Positions 56,552-64,000 of a stretch of DNA of 64,000 nucleotides are shown piece by piece (positions within the stretch are counted from its first letter, which is position 1; every line of letters starts with the position of its first letter). Where the stretch lies: positions 620,001 through 684,000 of the forward strand of contig NZ_AP018150.1 of NCBI RefSeq assembly GCF_003966915.1. The letters are read 5' to 3'. The notes under the pieces were generated by a model. That model ran no database searches. It worked only from the letters and a program-made list of their open reading frames with translations, and was not told where the DNA came from. The DNA is from Mycoavidus cysteinexigens (GTDB lineage Bacteria > Pseudomonadota > Gammaproteobacteria > Burkholderiales > Burkholderiaceae). Made by a program: the position numbers and the translations under genes.

Positions 56552-57667
56552 TCAGTCTTGCTCTGATTCTGCCAGCCGCGTTAAATAATCGGTAAACGCA
56601 TTTAAAATCATTTCGCGCTGATCGTTGTCATCGAAACAATCGTCAGGCAAGAGTTTGACGAGCTCAGTTAAGTGACGTGCATAACTGTAATAGCGTGTAC
56701 TGTCCGGTATTCGTTGTTGAGTTCGTTCGGCAAGCCAGTCGGATTGCACCCAGGTCTGTTGCACAATCTCCAGTAGGTCTGCAATCAGCGTGTCGCCGTC
56801 TACTTCGTTTAGGGCGAGAGACTGGGCCATGCGTTGACAATGATCTTCTAAGCTTAGGAAATGTAGGATCCGCTTCAGATCGGTAATCACGGCGGCCAGA
56901 TGAGTTTCCAGAGCAGGGCCATTGGCTGAAAGCTCAAATGCTAGGGCGCGGATCAGCGTTTTAAGTTTGCGCTGGCGGTCCTGGAGGCGGCGAAACTCAG
57001 CAAACCACTGTACTAAGCGCGTTTGGCGCGTGGTTGCACGTTGATAGAGCTGCCGTAGTTCGCTTAAGTTCTGGCGATTGGCGGCGCCGAATTCCAGACA
57101 GCTAAATAGGCACAGCGCCCATTCATCGTTATCCATAACGTTGGCCAACGCTGCTTCGAGCCGCTTTCGGCGCGCGCCACTGATACCTTTGTCGGCGAGT
57201 AGGGCGGCGAGCAAGAGCGCTTGTTCGCCGGCATCAAACCCAGCTTCGCGCATTGCCTGGTCAGGGTCTAGCAGATCTTCTAGGTCAGGTAGACGACGGT
57301 GTAGATCATCGAGTTGTGCGGGAGAGATTGCGCTAATCTGCTGGGCGAGCCGTTGCAGCATCGCACGGGTGCGAGGCCGTTCGATTTTGCCATCGCTAGC
57401 GGTGTTCGCCCGTCGGGGATCACGTAACCGTGAACCGAGCGCAAAGCCGATGTCTTCCAAGGTTTCTGTCACGGCGTCGCCCTGCATTTCACTGAACATA
57501 ACGGACATGTCAGTCCAGTCTGACGCGCTTGCTTCTAATTCGCTTTGGGCGAGTTCTAGCACTGATTGCGCGGGTTCAATCGAGGTTGCTCGAGAGGGGG
57601 GGGGCGGAGGCGTGGGCTGGGTCCGGCTGGTAGGTGTTGCCGCTTGAGAATCGATTTTATTCAGCAT
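56552..57667 (-). CDS. sctW: T3SS gatekeeper SctW (YopN/InvE/MxiC type)
   Basis: A 371-residue protein controlling the switch from translocator to effector secretion. The HrpJ-like domain spans about residues 60-210 (SELEASASDWTDMSVMFSEM, then LLAALLADKG) and a TyeA-like helical part fills the C-terminus. The N-terminus is Pro-rich (PPPPPSR). ATG 57667 overlaps the sctL end by 11 bases; an upstream TTG is less likely. It is the last gene of the minus-strand sct operon. Confidence 0.85.
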   Translation of the reverse strand: MLNKIDSQAATPTSRTQPTPPPPPSRATSIEPAQSVLELAQSELEASASDWTDMSVMFSEMQGDAVTETLEDIGFALGSRLRDPRRANTASDGKIERPRTRAMLQRLAQQISAISPAQLDDLHRRLPDLEDLLDPDQAMREAGFDAGEQALLLAALLADKGISGARRKRLEAALANVMDNDEWALCLFSCLEFGAANRQNLSELRQLYQRATTRQTRLVQWFAEFRRLQDRQRKLKTLIRALAFELSANGPALETHLAAVITDLKRILHFLSLEDHCQRMAQSLALNEVDGDTLIADLLEIVQQTWVQSDWLAERTQQRIPDSTRYYSYARHLTELVKLLPDDCFDDNDQREMILNAFTDYLTRLAESEQD

Positions 57668-58316
57668 AGAGAATCTCTTCACGTGTTAAATAAGCTAATA
57701 AAGATTGCAGGTGCGTATCAAGATCGATGTGCAGTGTGACAAAGCGAGTTTCCAGTACGGCCTGACGCGTGTTGAGCGCTGCGTCAGCAGATACCCGTAC
57801 TTGCGGATATGCGGCGAACTCGGCTTGCGCAACGGGCATGGCGGCGGCGGATACGCGCAATGTCACTGAAGTATCCTCAAGTTCTTGCGGCAGCCGTCGC
57901 TTGATGCGCTGCGTGATCCACTCGGTGGCGTCTTGCTCACCGATCCACTCAGTCAGCATTTTGGCCATCCAGATGCGCACCCGCGTGTCAAGCTGCGCGG
58001 CGATTGCGCTTTCAAGCTGCTCCTCGGCGACGAGCCAAGTTAGGGTTTCGTCGATCAGCGCCGTACGCATGGTTTCGCGTTCAGATGCCGCCTCGGCGAG
58101 GCCCTGTTGGCGCGCCTCGGCGCGAATTTGCTCTGCTTCGCGTTGCGCCTCAGCCAAGATCGCATCGGCTTGTTGCAGCCGCGCTTGCGCGGTCTCTTGC
58201 GCATGCGTGACAATCGCTCTGGCATCAAAATACTGTGCCAGTGTGGCCGCTGGAATGATCGTAGTGCAGGGGATCGCGCCGCACAGAGAGATAATCGAAA
58301 GATTGAGATGAGTCAT
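57657..58316 (-). CDS. sctL: T3SS stator protein SctL
   Basis: A 219-residue cytosolic protein of the HrpE/YscL/FliH family that links the ATPase SctN to the sorting platform. Its central helix is rich in Ala, Glu, Gln and Arg (AETAQARLQQADAILAEAQ region), as in FliH. ATG 58316 overlaps the sctK stop (ATGA); a longer frame from 58451 runs over sctK and is rejected. Confidence 0.88.
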   Translation of the reverse strand: MTHLNLSIISLCGAIPCTTIIPAATLAQYFDARAIVTHAQETAQARLQQADAILAEAQREAEQIRAEARQQGLAEAASERETMRTALIDETLTWLVAEEQLESAIAAQLDTRVRIWMAKMLTEWIGEQDATEWITQRIKRRLPQELEDTSVTLRVSAAAMPVAQAEFAAYPQVRVSADAALNTRQAVLETRFVTLHIDLDTHLQSLLAYLTREEILYAE

Positions 58317-58903
58317 AAAAAGCGGGCAATTTTGAGTAACCAATGAGCGGCGTTGCCAGGCACGGGTTGGGCTGGCGCTGACGCAGGTGGCAAACGTGTC
58401 GTGAGTAGTTGAGCAACGATGCAGTGATGCATGTCGCGCGCCCACCAGCATGCCCCAGCGTTAAGCGCTGCCTCGACGAGTGGGGTGGCGGAGTCGATAC
58501 ACGGTCCGCCGTGCCCGTTATGTTGTAGCGCAAGCAATTGGTCACATGCGTGCTCACCCAATTGGGCGGCGAGGGCTTGGCGATAGGGCTTCAGCATAAG
58601 ATGGTCTGGACAGCCCAGCGCGATGACGCCTAGCGCGATGGTTAATGCTAACCAGCGTGGCTCGAGTTCGAGCAGCATTTGCTGCTGCGGTTCGAGCTTA
58701 GCCGGTAACGCACATGCAGGAAAGCCGCGGCGCGCGATGATCAACGCGTCGATACTCGAGCGGCAGGCTGGGTGGCGGCGGTAGATGTCATGCCAGCGCG
58801 CGAGATCGAGTTTGCTCCACCAACTGTCATGCATCCATGCGCCAGGTTGCCAAGCCAGTTGATGCAGGCGCTGTAAGCCAAATGGAAGGATGGCTAAAGT
58901 CAT
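58313..58903 (-). CDS. sctK: T3SS accessory cytosolic protein SctK
   Basis: A 196-residue protein of the YscK/SsaL-position type, part of the cytosolic sorting platform. ATG 58903 overlaps the sctJ stop by four bases. The sequence is rich in Trp, Leu and His, weakly conserved as usual for SctK, with WHDIYRRHPACR and a C-terminal helix. The call depends mainly on position between sctJ and sctL. Confidence 0.8.
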   Translation of the reverse strand: MTLAILPFGLQRLHQLAWQPGAWMHDSWWSKLDLARWHDIYRRHPACRSSIDALIIARRGFPACALPAKLEPQQQMLLELEPRWLALTIALGVIALGCPDHLMLKPYRQALAAQLGEHACDQLLALQHNGHGGPCIDSATPLVEAALNAGACWWARDMHHCIVAQLLTTRLPPASAPAQPVPGNAAHWLLKIARFL

Positions 58904-59616
58904 GCTCGTATCCGTTTTAAATAGGACCGTAGGTAGGGCCGTAAGTAAATCCCTGCGGCGACGATCAGCAGCCCGGTGAGCCACAGCCGAGATCGACCCA
59001 GCCAAGCCAGAAAACCGCTCGGCTGGCTTGGCAGATAACGGTAGTCGGTAGGCTGTAGCACCAAACTGATGTTCTCGGCCTGTAGGTTGGGTACACCGTT
59101 TTTAATCAAGCCGATGATGCTGATTTCGCGGTTGTTTAAGTTGTGCTCTGGACTATATTGAATAAATACAGAGGCAGCGAGCGTCGGCGTTTCATGCCGA
59201 TTCTGGCTGCTGTTTTGCGCAATCGAGACCTGGGCGTAGACAACGCCCTCTATCGAGCGGAGCATTTTTTCTAACTGTTGTTCCTTAAGATAGGTGATTT
59301 TTGCCTGTTCTTGCGCCGGCGAGGTGACGAGTTGGCCGGAGGGAAACAAATCATTCATGGTGGCCACGGTTTTGCTGGGCAGGCCATTTTGCCGCAGCCA
59401 TTCGACCGCATTAACGAATTGCGTTTTGTCAACGCGGACCGTGACCTGGCCGCCTTTGGCGGGTTGCTTATCCGCATCGATCTGACGCAAGATTAAGAGC
59501 GCAATCATTTGATTGGCTTCCGCCTCTGGTAAGTCTTTATATAAATCCATCTTACAAGCAGCCAGAGACAGGGCTAGCAGTGTGACGACGGTGACCTGAA
59601 CAAGGCGGCTGATCAT
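58900..59616 (-). CDS. sctJ: T3SS inner-membrane ring lipoprotein SctJ
   Basis: A 238-residue YscJ/PrgK/EscJ-family protein. Its lipobox LSLAAC is followed by KMDLYKDLPEAEANQMIALL, the family hallmark, and by a C-terminal membrane helix (LWLTGLLIVAAGIYL). It forms the inner ring with SctD. It overlaps sctI and sctK by four bases each. Confidence 0.94.
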   Translation of the reverse strand: MISRLVQVTVVTLLALSLAACKMDLYKDLPEAEANQMIALLILRQIDADKQPAKGGQVTVRVDKTQFVNAVEWLRQNGLPSKTVATMNDLFPSGQLVTSPAQEQAKITYLKEQQLEKMLRSIEGVVYAQVSIAQNSSQNRHETPTLAASVFIQYSPEHNLNNREISIIGLIKNGVPNLQAENISLVLQPTDYRYLPSQPSGFLAWLGRSRLWLTGLLIVAAGIYLRPYLRSYLKRIRA

Positions 59617-59957
59617 GACATGCTCACGAGTTTATTGACACCTTGCGCCAACACGCCGGCGGTTTTAGCGGCAAAATCAAGATCGATCACCGTATTCATC
59701 ATTTTTTCTTGCATGGCGAGCATTGCGCTGGGGTTGTGCAGCTCCGCGGTTGGCTGGTGAGCGCTGACTAGCACTTGGTTGACTTGCTGTGTTTGCGTTT
59801 GTAAATGTTCGAGTGCGTGTAGTTCTGGGGTTTTATCGGTTTGGCTGAAGAGAGCTCGGGTAAAGGCTTCAACCTGCGTGGGATCCGCCTCAGGCTGGGC
59901 GCGCAGCGGGTCACTCTGGACCGGTGTAGTGAGCAAGTGGGTTGCATGGATTTCCAT
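59613..59957 (-). CDS. sctI: T3SS inner rod protein SctI
   Basis: A 114-residue protein with the SctI layout: a disordered N-terminus and a C-terminal helix pair (NPSAMLAMQEKMMNTVIDLDFAAKTAGVLAQ). ATG 59957 is 7 bases after GGAG; the preceding ATG at 59960 is also possible. It forms the short rod connecting the needle to the export gate. Confidence 0.85.
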   Translation of the reverse strand: MEIHATHLLTTPVQSDPLRAQPEADPTQVEAFTRALFSQTDKTPELHALEHLQTQTQQVNQVLVSAHQPTAELHNPSAMLAMQEKMMNTVIDLDFAAKTAGVLAQGVNKLVSMS

Positions 59958-59970
59958 CATAGGACTCCTG

Positions 59971-60261
59971 TTAAAAAATGAAAGACTCGACGAGCGAGTG
60001 TGAAGAAACCGGTGAGGCGAGTAACTGCCGTAGCAGTTCGGCTTCGGGTTGCGTGTGCTGCGCGAGTAACTGCAGTGCGGCTTGGGGCTGCCCGAGACCG
60101 ATTAGCATGGTTGCTTCGAGCACCTGGCGCTGGCTTAGGTCCATGACCAGGTCGATCAAAGCGGCATGAATTATCTGAGCGTCATCGAGCAGAGCGTGGT
60201 TGACCGCAGCTAGGCCGACTTCAACGATCAGCCGGCAGACGTCTTGATCGAGCCGACTCAT
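59971..60261 (-). CDS. sctG: T3SS needle chaperone SctG-like
   Basis: A 96-residue helical, Leu- and Ala-rich protein with a TPR-like pattern (GLGQPQAALQLLAQHTQPEAELLRQLL), typical of YscG/SsaH-position proteins that keep the needle subunit soluble. It follows sctF with a four-base overlap. The family is poorly conserved, so position carries most weight. Confidence 0.72.
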   Translation of the reverse strand: MSRLDQDVCRLIVEVGLAAVNHALLDDAQIIHAALIDLVMDLSQRQVLEATMLIGLGQPQAALQLLAQHTQPEAELLRQLLASPVSSHSLVESFIF

Positions 60262-60473
60262 ATCTTCTGGATAATCCCGGCCAGCATATCTTTGACGGCT
60301 TTCATGACCGCACTCTGGTAATTCACGAGGGTCGAATACTGCTGCATCGAGAATTGTGCTTTGAGCATGCTGGCCGGATTGTTTAGATCGGTGGCGCTAA
60401 TGCGCGCTTGCACTTCGCTACCAACGCGTTCAGATAATTGAGAGACTTGACTGTTGAAAAGCTCGATATCCAT
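60258..60473 (-). CDS. sctF: T3SS needle subunit SctF
   Basis: A 71-residue needle protein. The C-terminal SMLKAQFSMQQYSTLVNYQS and MKAVKDMLAGIIQKI closely resemble Salmonella SPI-2 SsaG, including its length of 71. It starts the sctF-G-I-J-K-L-W operon. The 5' end overlaps the AraC-type regulator gene by 44 bases, so both are probably on one transcript. Confidence 0.93.
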   Translation of the reverse strand: MDIELFNSQVSQLSERVGSEVQARISATDLNNPASMLKAQFSMQQYSTLVNYQSAVMKAVKDMLAGIIQKI

Positions 60474-61239
60474 ATTCTTCTACCTTTAATTCCGGGGTGA
60501 GTAAAACTGATTGAGGGTGAGATAAACCTGGGTGTTTTTGGGTGTGCTGCAACCGGAACTGCGTGGGGCTGCAACCAAAATGCTTGCGAAAACTATCCGT
60601 GAAGTGGGCGTGATTTGAGAAGCCGCATTCCAGTGCGATATCCAGCACACGCAACGAGTTCGAGCGCAGCAACTTACCGGCATGCGCCAGCCGTCGCTCG
60701 AGTAGCCAACGCTTGGCGCAGACGCCGTATTTTTCATAGAACAAAATGTTGAACTTGCGTGGCGTGAGACTGAATTTCTGTGCAAAGCGCGCCACTGACC
60801 AGCCATTGAGGCAGTGGCTTTCCATAAATTCGACGAAGGCGACATCCCCTGCCGTCAGGTAGTGCAGCAGTGCTGAAAAGTAAGGCCGGTCGATGCTCAG
60901 GCAATATGCATAGAGAAAGCGCAGCAAGGTGGCCGGACTGGAGCCTGAGAGCAACTCGATGACGCTCAGCATATTGTCTGGCGCCTTGACAATGCGCATC
61001 GGCTCGCGCCAGAAGCGCATGGGTTGGGCTGCGTCAAGTAGATTGACCAACTCCAAATAAAGTTCTTGCAAATCAGCCAATTGGAAATCTACGCACTGAA
61101 CATCCGTAGCGATGCCAGCATTGCATAGGGCTGCGCCGTTATACGTCACGGCAATGCAGTTGGGGGGCAGAGTGTACGTGTTGTCCTGCATACGCACATA
61201 GGCGCCATTTCTGCCAAATAAAAATCGTATGGATTGCAT
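60430..61239 (-). CDS. AraC-family regulator of the T3SS
   Basis: A 269-residue regulator. The C-terminal AraC double helix-turn-helix reads WSVARFAQKFSLTPRKFNI and VLDIALECGFSNHAHFTDSFRKHFGCSPTQFR. The N-terminal half resembles ligand- or partner-binding regions of ExsA/InvF-type activators. It lies upstream of the sct operon and is divergent from the translocator operon, as expected for a regulator of both. Confidence 0.88.
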   Translation of the reverse strand: MQSIRFLFGRNGAYVRMQDNTYTLPPNCIAVTYNGAALCNAGIATDVQCVDFQLADLQELYLELVNLLDAAQPMRFWREPMRIVKAPDNMLSVIELLSGSSPATLLRFLYAYCLSIDRPYFSALLHYLTAGDVAFVEFMESHCLNGWSVARFAQKFSLTPRKFNILFYEKYGVCAKRWLLERRLAHAGKLLRSNSLRVLDIALECGFSNHAHFTDSFRKHFGCSPTQFRLQHTQKHPGLSHPQSVLLTPELKVEEYGYRAFQQSSLSII

Positions 61240-61382
61240 TGAATGTTTGCCGCTTTAACGGGTGGTTGATGTTGATCTGCATGATCGGGATTTCGTAGGC
61301 ATAGGGTTATCCGGTGATGACCTGAAGACGTGCGTAATAGAGGTTTATTTCAAGTGGCGTTGGTCATGCCATTGAGCTGTGC

Positions 61383-61634
61383 TCAGCTTTCCAAAATCAG
61401 AAAAAATTGGGCGATTTCGAAAGCCGAGAGGGGAGCGGGTGCGTACGCTACAGATATTGCCTGATCGCTAAAGACGGATTTATCGATGTGTGGCGATTGG
61501 ATTAAGGCAAGCGAAAAATTATTGAGAATCAATTCAAGCTGATTGCTCTTGATGACGACGCTCGCCGGGAAAACGGCTGGATCTGCACCGTGCAAAAACC
61601 TAAAACGTTTGAATGTTTTAAGAAGTTTGCTCAT
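61383..61634 (-). CDS. Possible small protein in the divergent T3SS regulatory region
   Basis: An open frame of 83 codons lies in the 437-base gap between the AraC gene and the SseA-like gene. It has protein-like hydrophobic patterning (LELILNNFSLALIQ) but no Shine-Dalgarno sequence and no family I recognise. The gap should also hold two divergent promoters, so this may be chance. Confidence 0.3.
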   Translation of the reverse strand: MSKLLKTFKRFRFLHGADPAVFPASVVIKSNQLELILNNFSLALIQSPHIDKSVFSDQAISVAYAPAPLSAFEIAQFFLILES

Positions 61635-61676
61635 GTCAGGACGGCTAATGTGGTGAATTTAGGCACGGAGTTAAAG

Positions 61677-62036
61677 ATGAAAGAACTCAACCAATTTAAA
61701 GAGATGGTTGGCGATCTTAAAAGGCGTCAAGCCATATTTAAAAAGCAGGCGCAAGAGTTTCAGGCGTTGCAACGCGAGATAGCGGCACTGCAAGCACGCG
61801 CGCAGATTGATCCCAACGCATACCAGAAACTGCGCCGCTTGGATGAAGTGATGAACGCGGGTGGCCAGCCATTAGAGACGCGCATGCTCGGGCAAATTAA
61901 AAAAACCGAGCGGTGTTTCAAACAGTTGAATGATCAGCTCAAGCTGGTCGCTCCTGAGGACGATGTTCGTCGTGAGAGCGGCGGGTTAGCGTCAAAACCT
62001 GCAAGCGCGCGGCAGTTTGACCGTGCGTTTGTTTAA
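61677..62036 (+). CDS. SseA-like chaperone of the translocator filament
   Basis: A 119-residue coiled-coil protein rich in Lys, Gln and Glu. The end QIKKTERCFKQLNDQLK resembles the C-terminal helix of Salmonella SseA, the chaperone of SseB and SseD. ATG 61677 follows GGAG at six bases; the longer frame from 61590 is rejected. It directly precedes the SseB/EspA-like gene, as in SPI-2. Confidence 0.68.
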   Translation: MKELNQFKEMVGDLKRRQAIFKKQAQEFQALQREIAALQARAQIDPNAYQKLRRLDEVMNAGGQPLETRMLGQIKKTERCFKQLNDQLKLVAPEDDVRRESGGLASKPASARQFDRAFV

Positions 62037-62064
62037 TTTATTGATTGAAATTAAGGAGAAATTT

Positions 62065-62607
62065 ATGTCTAAAGTAAACAACTCTGGAGCCACCAGTTAT
62101 GTCACTCCGTCATATGCAAGTGGGCCGCAGTCTGGCTTGGATGTAGACGAGTCAATTATAGGGCAGGGAATTTTAACCCTGGAAGTCATCATGGTATTGT
62201 TTACTGATCTGGCCAGAGCAAAATTCGCCCAGATGGAAAAAAAGGCAGCTATTGCACGTGAGGCGCAGGATAAGGTGAATCAGCTTGACGCTCAAATAGC
62301 CGAGCTTAATAAAGAGGGAGATAAAGCGACTCTGTCTGAAAGTATGAAGAATGACATGAAGCAAAATAATATTTCCTTAGATGGCAAAGAGGCTAAAGAT
62401 TTATCAGGCGAGCTCAACAAAGGCGAAATGATGAAATTGAGAGCCAAATACGAATCGATTTCGGCTAGCGCGGCGGATTTCGTACAGCAAAACCAGTTGA
62501 AGTTGCAGCAGTTGATGCAAAACTTCAACACGACTATCACGATGATCAACAGCTTGCTGAGCATGAGTGCTCAATCAAACATGGAGATTGCGAAGTCGAT
62601 TCGCTAA
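62065..62607 (+). CDS. sctA: EspA/SseB-like T3SS translocator filament protein SctA
   Basis: A 180-residue protein resembling EspA: ARAKFAQMEKKAAIAREAQ followed by NQLDAQIAELN matches the EspA/SseB N-terminal coiled coil, a middle segment with NNISLDG follows, and a C-terminal helix (QLKLQQLMQNFNTTITMINS) completes it. ATG 62065 is preceded by AAGGAG. It would form a filament or tip extending the needle. The order sseA-sseB-sscA-sseC is that of SPI-2. Confidence 0.78.
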   Translation: MSKVNNSGATSYVTPSYASGPQSGLDVDESIIGQGILTLEVIMVLFTDLARAKFAQMEKKAAIAREAQDKVNQLDAQIAELNKEGDKATLSESMKNDMKQNNISLDGKEAKDLSGELNKGEMMKLRAKYESISASAADFVQQNQLKLQQLMQNFNTTITMINSLLSMSAQSNMEIAKSIR

Positions 62608-62711
62608 TTGTGCTGCAACGGGTTGACGTGGGTTGCGCATATCACTGACGTTGCGCAATCTACGTCGGCTTAATAGAGCACAGAGATTGTCTGTTAGACC
62701 TAGGAGTTGTA

Positions 62712-63209
62712 ATGACACACGATACTTTTAATGAAAAACAAGATGCTCAAGAAGTGTTACGGCGTTTTTTCGCGTGCGGCGGCGCCGTGCGGATGCTCGC
62801 CGATATTCCTTTAGATGACATGGAGCACTTATACGCTTACGCGACGCAGCTATTTGAAGCAGATGAGTTCAAGGGGGCGCGCAATTTATATTTTCTGCTG
62901 GCGCAGCTCGATCAATGGAATGCTGACTATTGGCTGGGTCTGGGACTATGTCACCAGCGTTTAATGCAGCACGAAGATGCGCTTTTTTGTTTTAGCCGAG
63001 CCGGCGTGATCAAAATCGATGATCCACGCGCCTCGTTTTTTGCTGGGGTGAGTTATCAAATCGTCGGGAATAAAGCCTATGCGCGTAAGGCCTTGAACGC
63101 GTCAATCAAATGGTGCGGCCAGCATGCTCAATATGCAACGCTCAGACAGAGCGCAGTGCAGTTGCTTGCCTGCTGTGCGCAGGAGGCATCAGTATGTCCG
63201 TTACATTAA
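62712..63209 (+). CDS. SycD/SscA-type TPR chaperone for translocators
   Basis: A 165-residue protein with about three TPR motifs (HLYAYATQLFEADEFKGARN, YWLGLGLCHQRLMQHEDAL, ASFFAGVSYQIVGNKAYARK). This is the class II chaperone family (SycD/LcrH, CesD, SscA) that holds hydrophobic translocators. It overlaps the sctE start by 16 bases, supporting that role. Confidence 0.9.
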   Translation: MTHDTFNEKQDAQEVLRRFFACGGAVRMLADIPLDDMEHLYAYATQLFEADEFKGARNLYFLLAQLDQWNADYWLGLGLCHQRLMQHEDALFCFSRAGVIKIDDPRASFFAGVSYQIVGNKAYARKALNASIKWCGQHAQYATLRQSAVQLLACCAQEASVCPLH

Positions 63210-64000
63210 ACACGCCCGCGGCTGACGGCGCCAAGGCCGCTTATCCGCTAGCTTCAGATGAAGAGTACGCTAACTCTGCGGCGACCCGTTCGGTCGGTCG
63301 TTTGGACGCATCGAAACAGGTCACGGAGATTCTTGCTAAACAGCCTGAGCCACTGAATCGGCCCACACCGGGCAAGTCGGTTGTCACGTTGCCGCAGGCG
63401 AATCAAGCCATGGAACGGATCATGGAGCGTGTAGGCGCTCCCCTGGACGAGGGCGCGCGCCTGCAGCTGGGCAAGATTGAGACCGTTTCGATGGACTCGA
63501 TGATGATCGCGACGACGCTGCTCACAGGCAAAGTCATGGGCGATACGGCTGAGGCGAAGTGCAAAGCACTTGAGATTATGGGCAAAAAGCAAGAAGCTAT
63601 ACGCACCCAGCAGGTGAAAGAATATTGCGAGCAGCTCGATAAAGCGACTGAGCAGCAGGAAAAAGCCAAAAAAGCCGGTGTGTTCGGCGTGATTTTCGAC
63701 TGGATAGTCGCCGCCGTCGAAATCGGGATTGGGGTTTTGAAGCTCGCCTGTGGCAATCCGACGGGCGTGATAGATATAGCCGCGGGTGTCTCCGGTGCGG
63801 TCAAGGCGGTGGCGAACACACTGGCCCTGATTGACCCGTCTCATGCCAGTGTATATGGAAAAATTGCTGATTGGGCGGGCAAAATTCAGATGGGGCTAGA
63901 AGTTGTGGGCCTAGCGGTTGATATGTTGAGTGCGGCGGTGCGAGGCCTAGCGAAAGTAGCCACTAATTTCGTGAAGCAAGGGGGGACCTTTTTAGAAAAA
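63194..64000 (+). CDS. sctE: T3SS hydrophobic translocator SctE (SseC/YopB type), partial
   Basis: ATG 63194 follows AGGAGG by seven bases, and the frame stays open to the window end, giving 269 residues of an incomplete protein. It contains a coiled coil (EYCEQLDKATEQQEKAKK) followed by a hydrophobic stretch (VIFDWIVAAVEIGIGVLKLA) and GLEVVGLAVDMLSAAV, the pattern of pore-forming translocators of the YopB/IpaB/SseC family. It would insert in the host membrane to form the translocon. Its stop lies outside the window. Confidence 0.85.
   Translation, partial: MSVTLNTPAADGAKAAYPLASDEEYANSAATRSVGRLDASKQVTEILAKQPEPLNRPTPGKSVVTLPQANQAMERIMERVGAPLDEGARLQLGKIETVSMDSMMIATTLLTGKVMGDTAEAKCKALEIMGKKQEAIRTQQVKEYCEQLDKATEQQEKAKKAGVFGVIFDWIVAAVEIGIGVLKLACGNPTGVIDIAAGVSGAVKAVANTLALIDPSHASVYGKIADWAGKIQMGLEVVGLAVDMLSAAVRGLAKVATNFVKQGGTFLEK

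Noticed and set aside
57078-57647. Plus-strand ORF of 189 codons opposite sctW
   Set aside because: Ser- and Arg-rich shadow of the sctW gene with no family similarity.
58317-58451. N-terminal extension of sctL to 58451
   Set aside because: It would overlap sctK by over 130 bases, while ATG 58316 gives the standard four-base overlap.
63254-63844. Minus-strand ORF of 196 codons near the window end
   Set aside because: It lies opposite the SctE coding frame, which has a strong ribosome site and translocator-like features.

Overview
The window reads as a stretch of a Burkholderiaceae-type (betaproteobacterial) chromosome with a roughly balanced base composition and many decayed or duplicated fragments. 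The gene order kdsD-kdsC-lptC-lptA-lptB-hpf-ptsN-hprK-rapZ is the usual Burkholderiales order, except that rpoN is absent from its normal place. Large NACHT proteins with WD40 or HEAT repeats, an SPI-2-like type III secretion system (T3SS) and shuffled effector genes suggest a host-associated bacterium. A fungal endosymbiont of the Mycoavidus/Glomeribacter type is my best guess; this is inference, because no marker such as 16S rRNA is present.

Layout. 1-4.3 kb: an unknown small protein, an ABC exporter and a family 4 glycosyltransferase. 4.4-7.8 kb: a Fur-box-preceded ftrABCD-type ferrous iron uptake operon. 7.9-13.8 kb: a complete RND efflux operon (adaptor, pump, outer-membrane factor). 13.8-15.4 kb: a hipBA toxin-antitoxin pair with an exact HipB operator. 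15.8-18.4 kb: the zinc importer znuACB. 18.6-21.6 kb: a type IV pilus minor-pilin cluster. 21.7-25.1 kb: a yqjD/yqjE-like membrane operon, a second ABC exporter and msrA, followed by a decayed serine recombinase.

25.8-42.1 kb: three giant NACHT NTPases. One carries a 14-bladed WD40 array with 12 almost identical 126-bp repeats, one carries 13 HEAT-like 99-bp repeats, and one is a short paralogue whose Walker B glutamate is replaced by lysine. They are interrupted by pdxH and glnS, and a MITE-like element sits directly before the second. 42.3-48.9 kb: the KDO/LPS-export and nitrogen-PTS block.

48.9-56.4 kb: an accessory island of candidate T3SS effectors, all on the minus strand. They are an AT-rich 905-residue protein with a deaminase-type zinc motif, a clear ExoY-type nucleotidyl cyclase with all catalytic residues, a protein with glycosyltransferase-like motifs, and a CesT-type chaperone. 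Between them lie broken copies of rapZ, hprK and the chaperone gene, showing repeated duplication and insertion. 56.5-64 kb: part of an SPI-2/LEE-like T3SS (sctW, L, K, J, I, G, F on the minus strand, then an AraC regulator). On the plus strand are an SseA-like chaperone, an EspA/SseB-like filament protein, an SscA-like chaperone and the translocator SctE, which runs off the window end.

The likely story is that the T3SS delivers the neighbouring cyclase, deaminase and other effectors into a eukaryotic host. The NACHT repeat proteins show fast repeat turnover like that of fungal NLRs; they could be defence proteins or host-directed factors.
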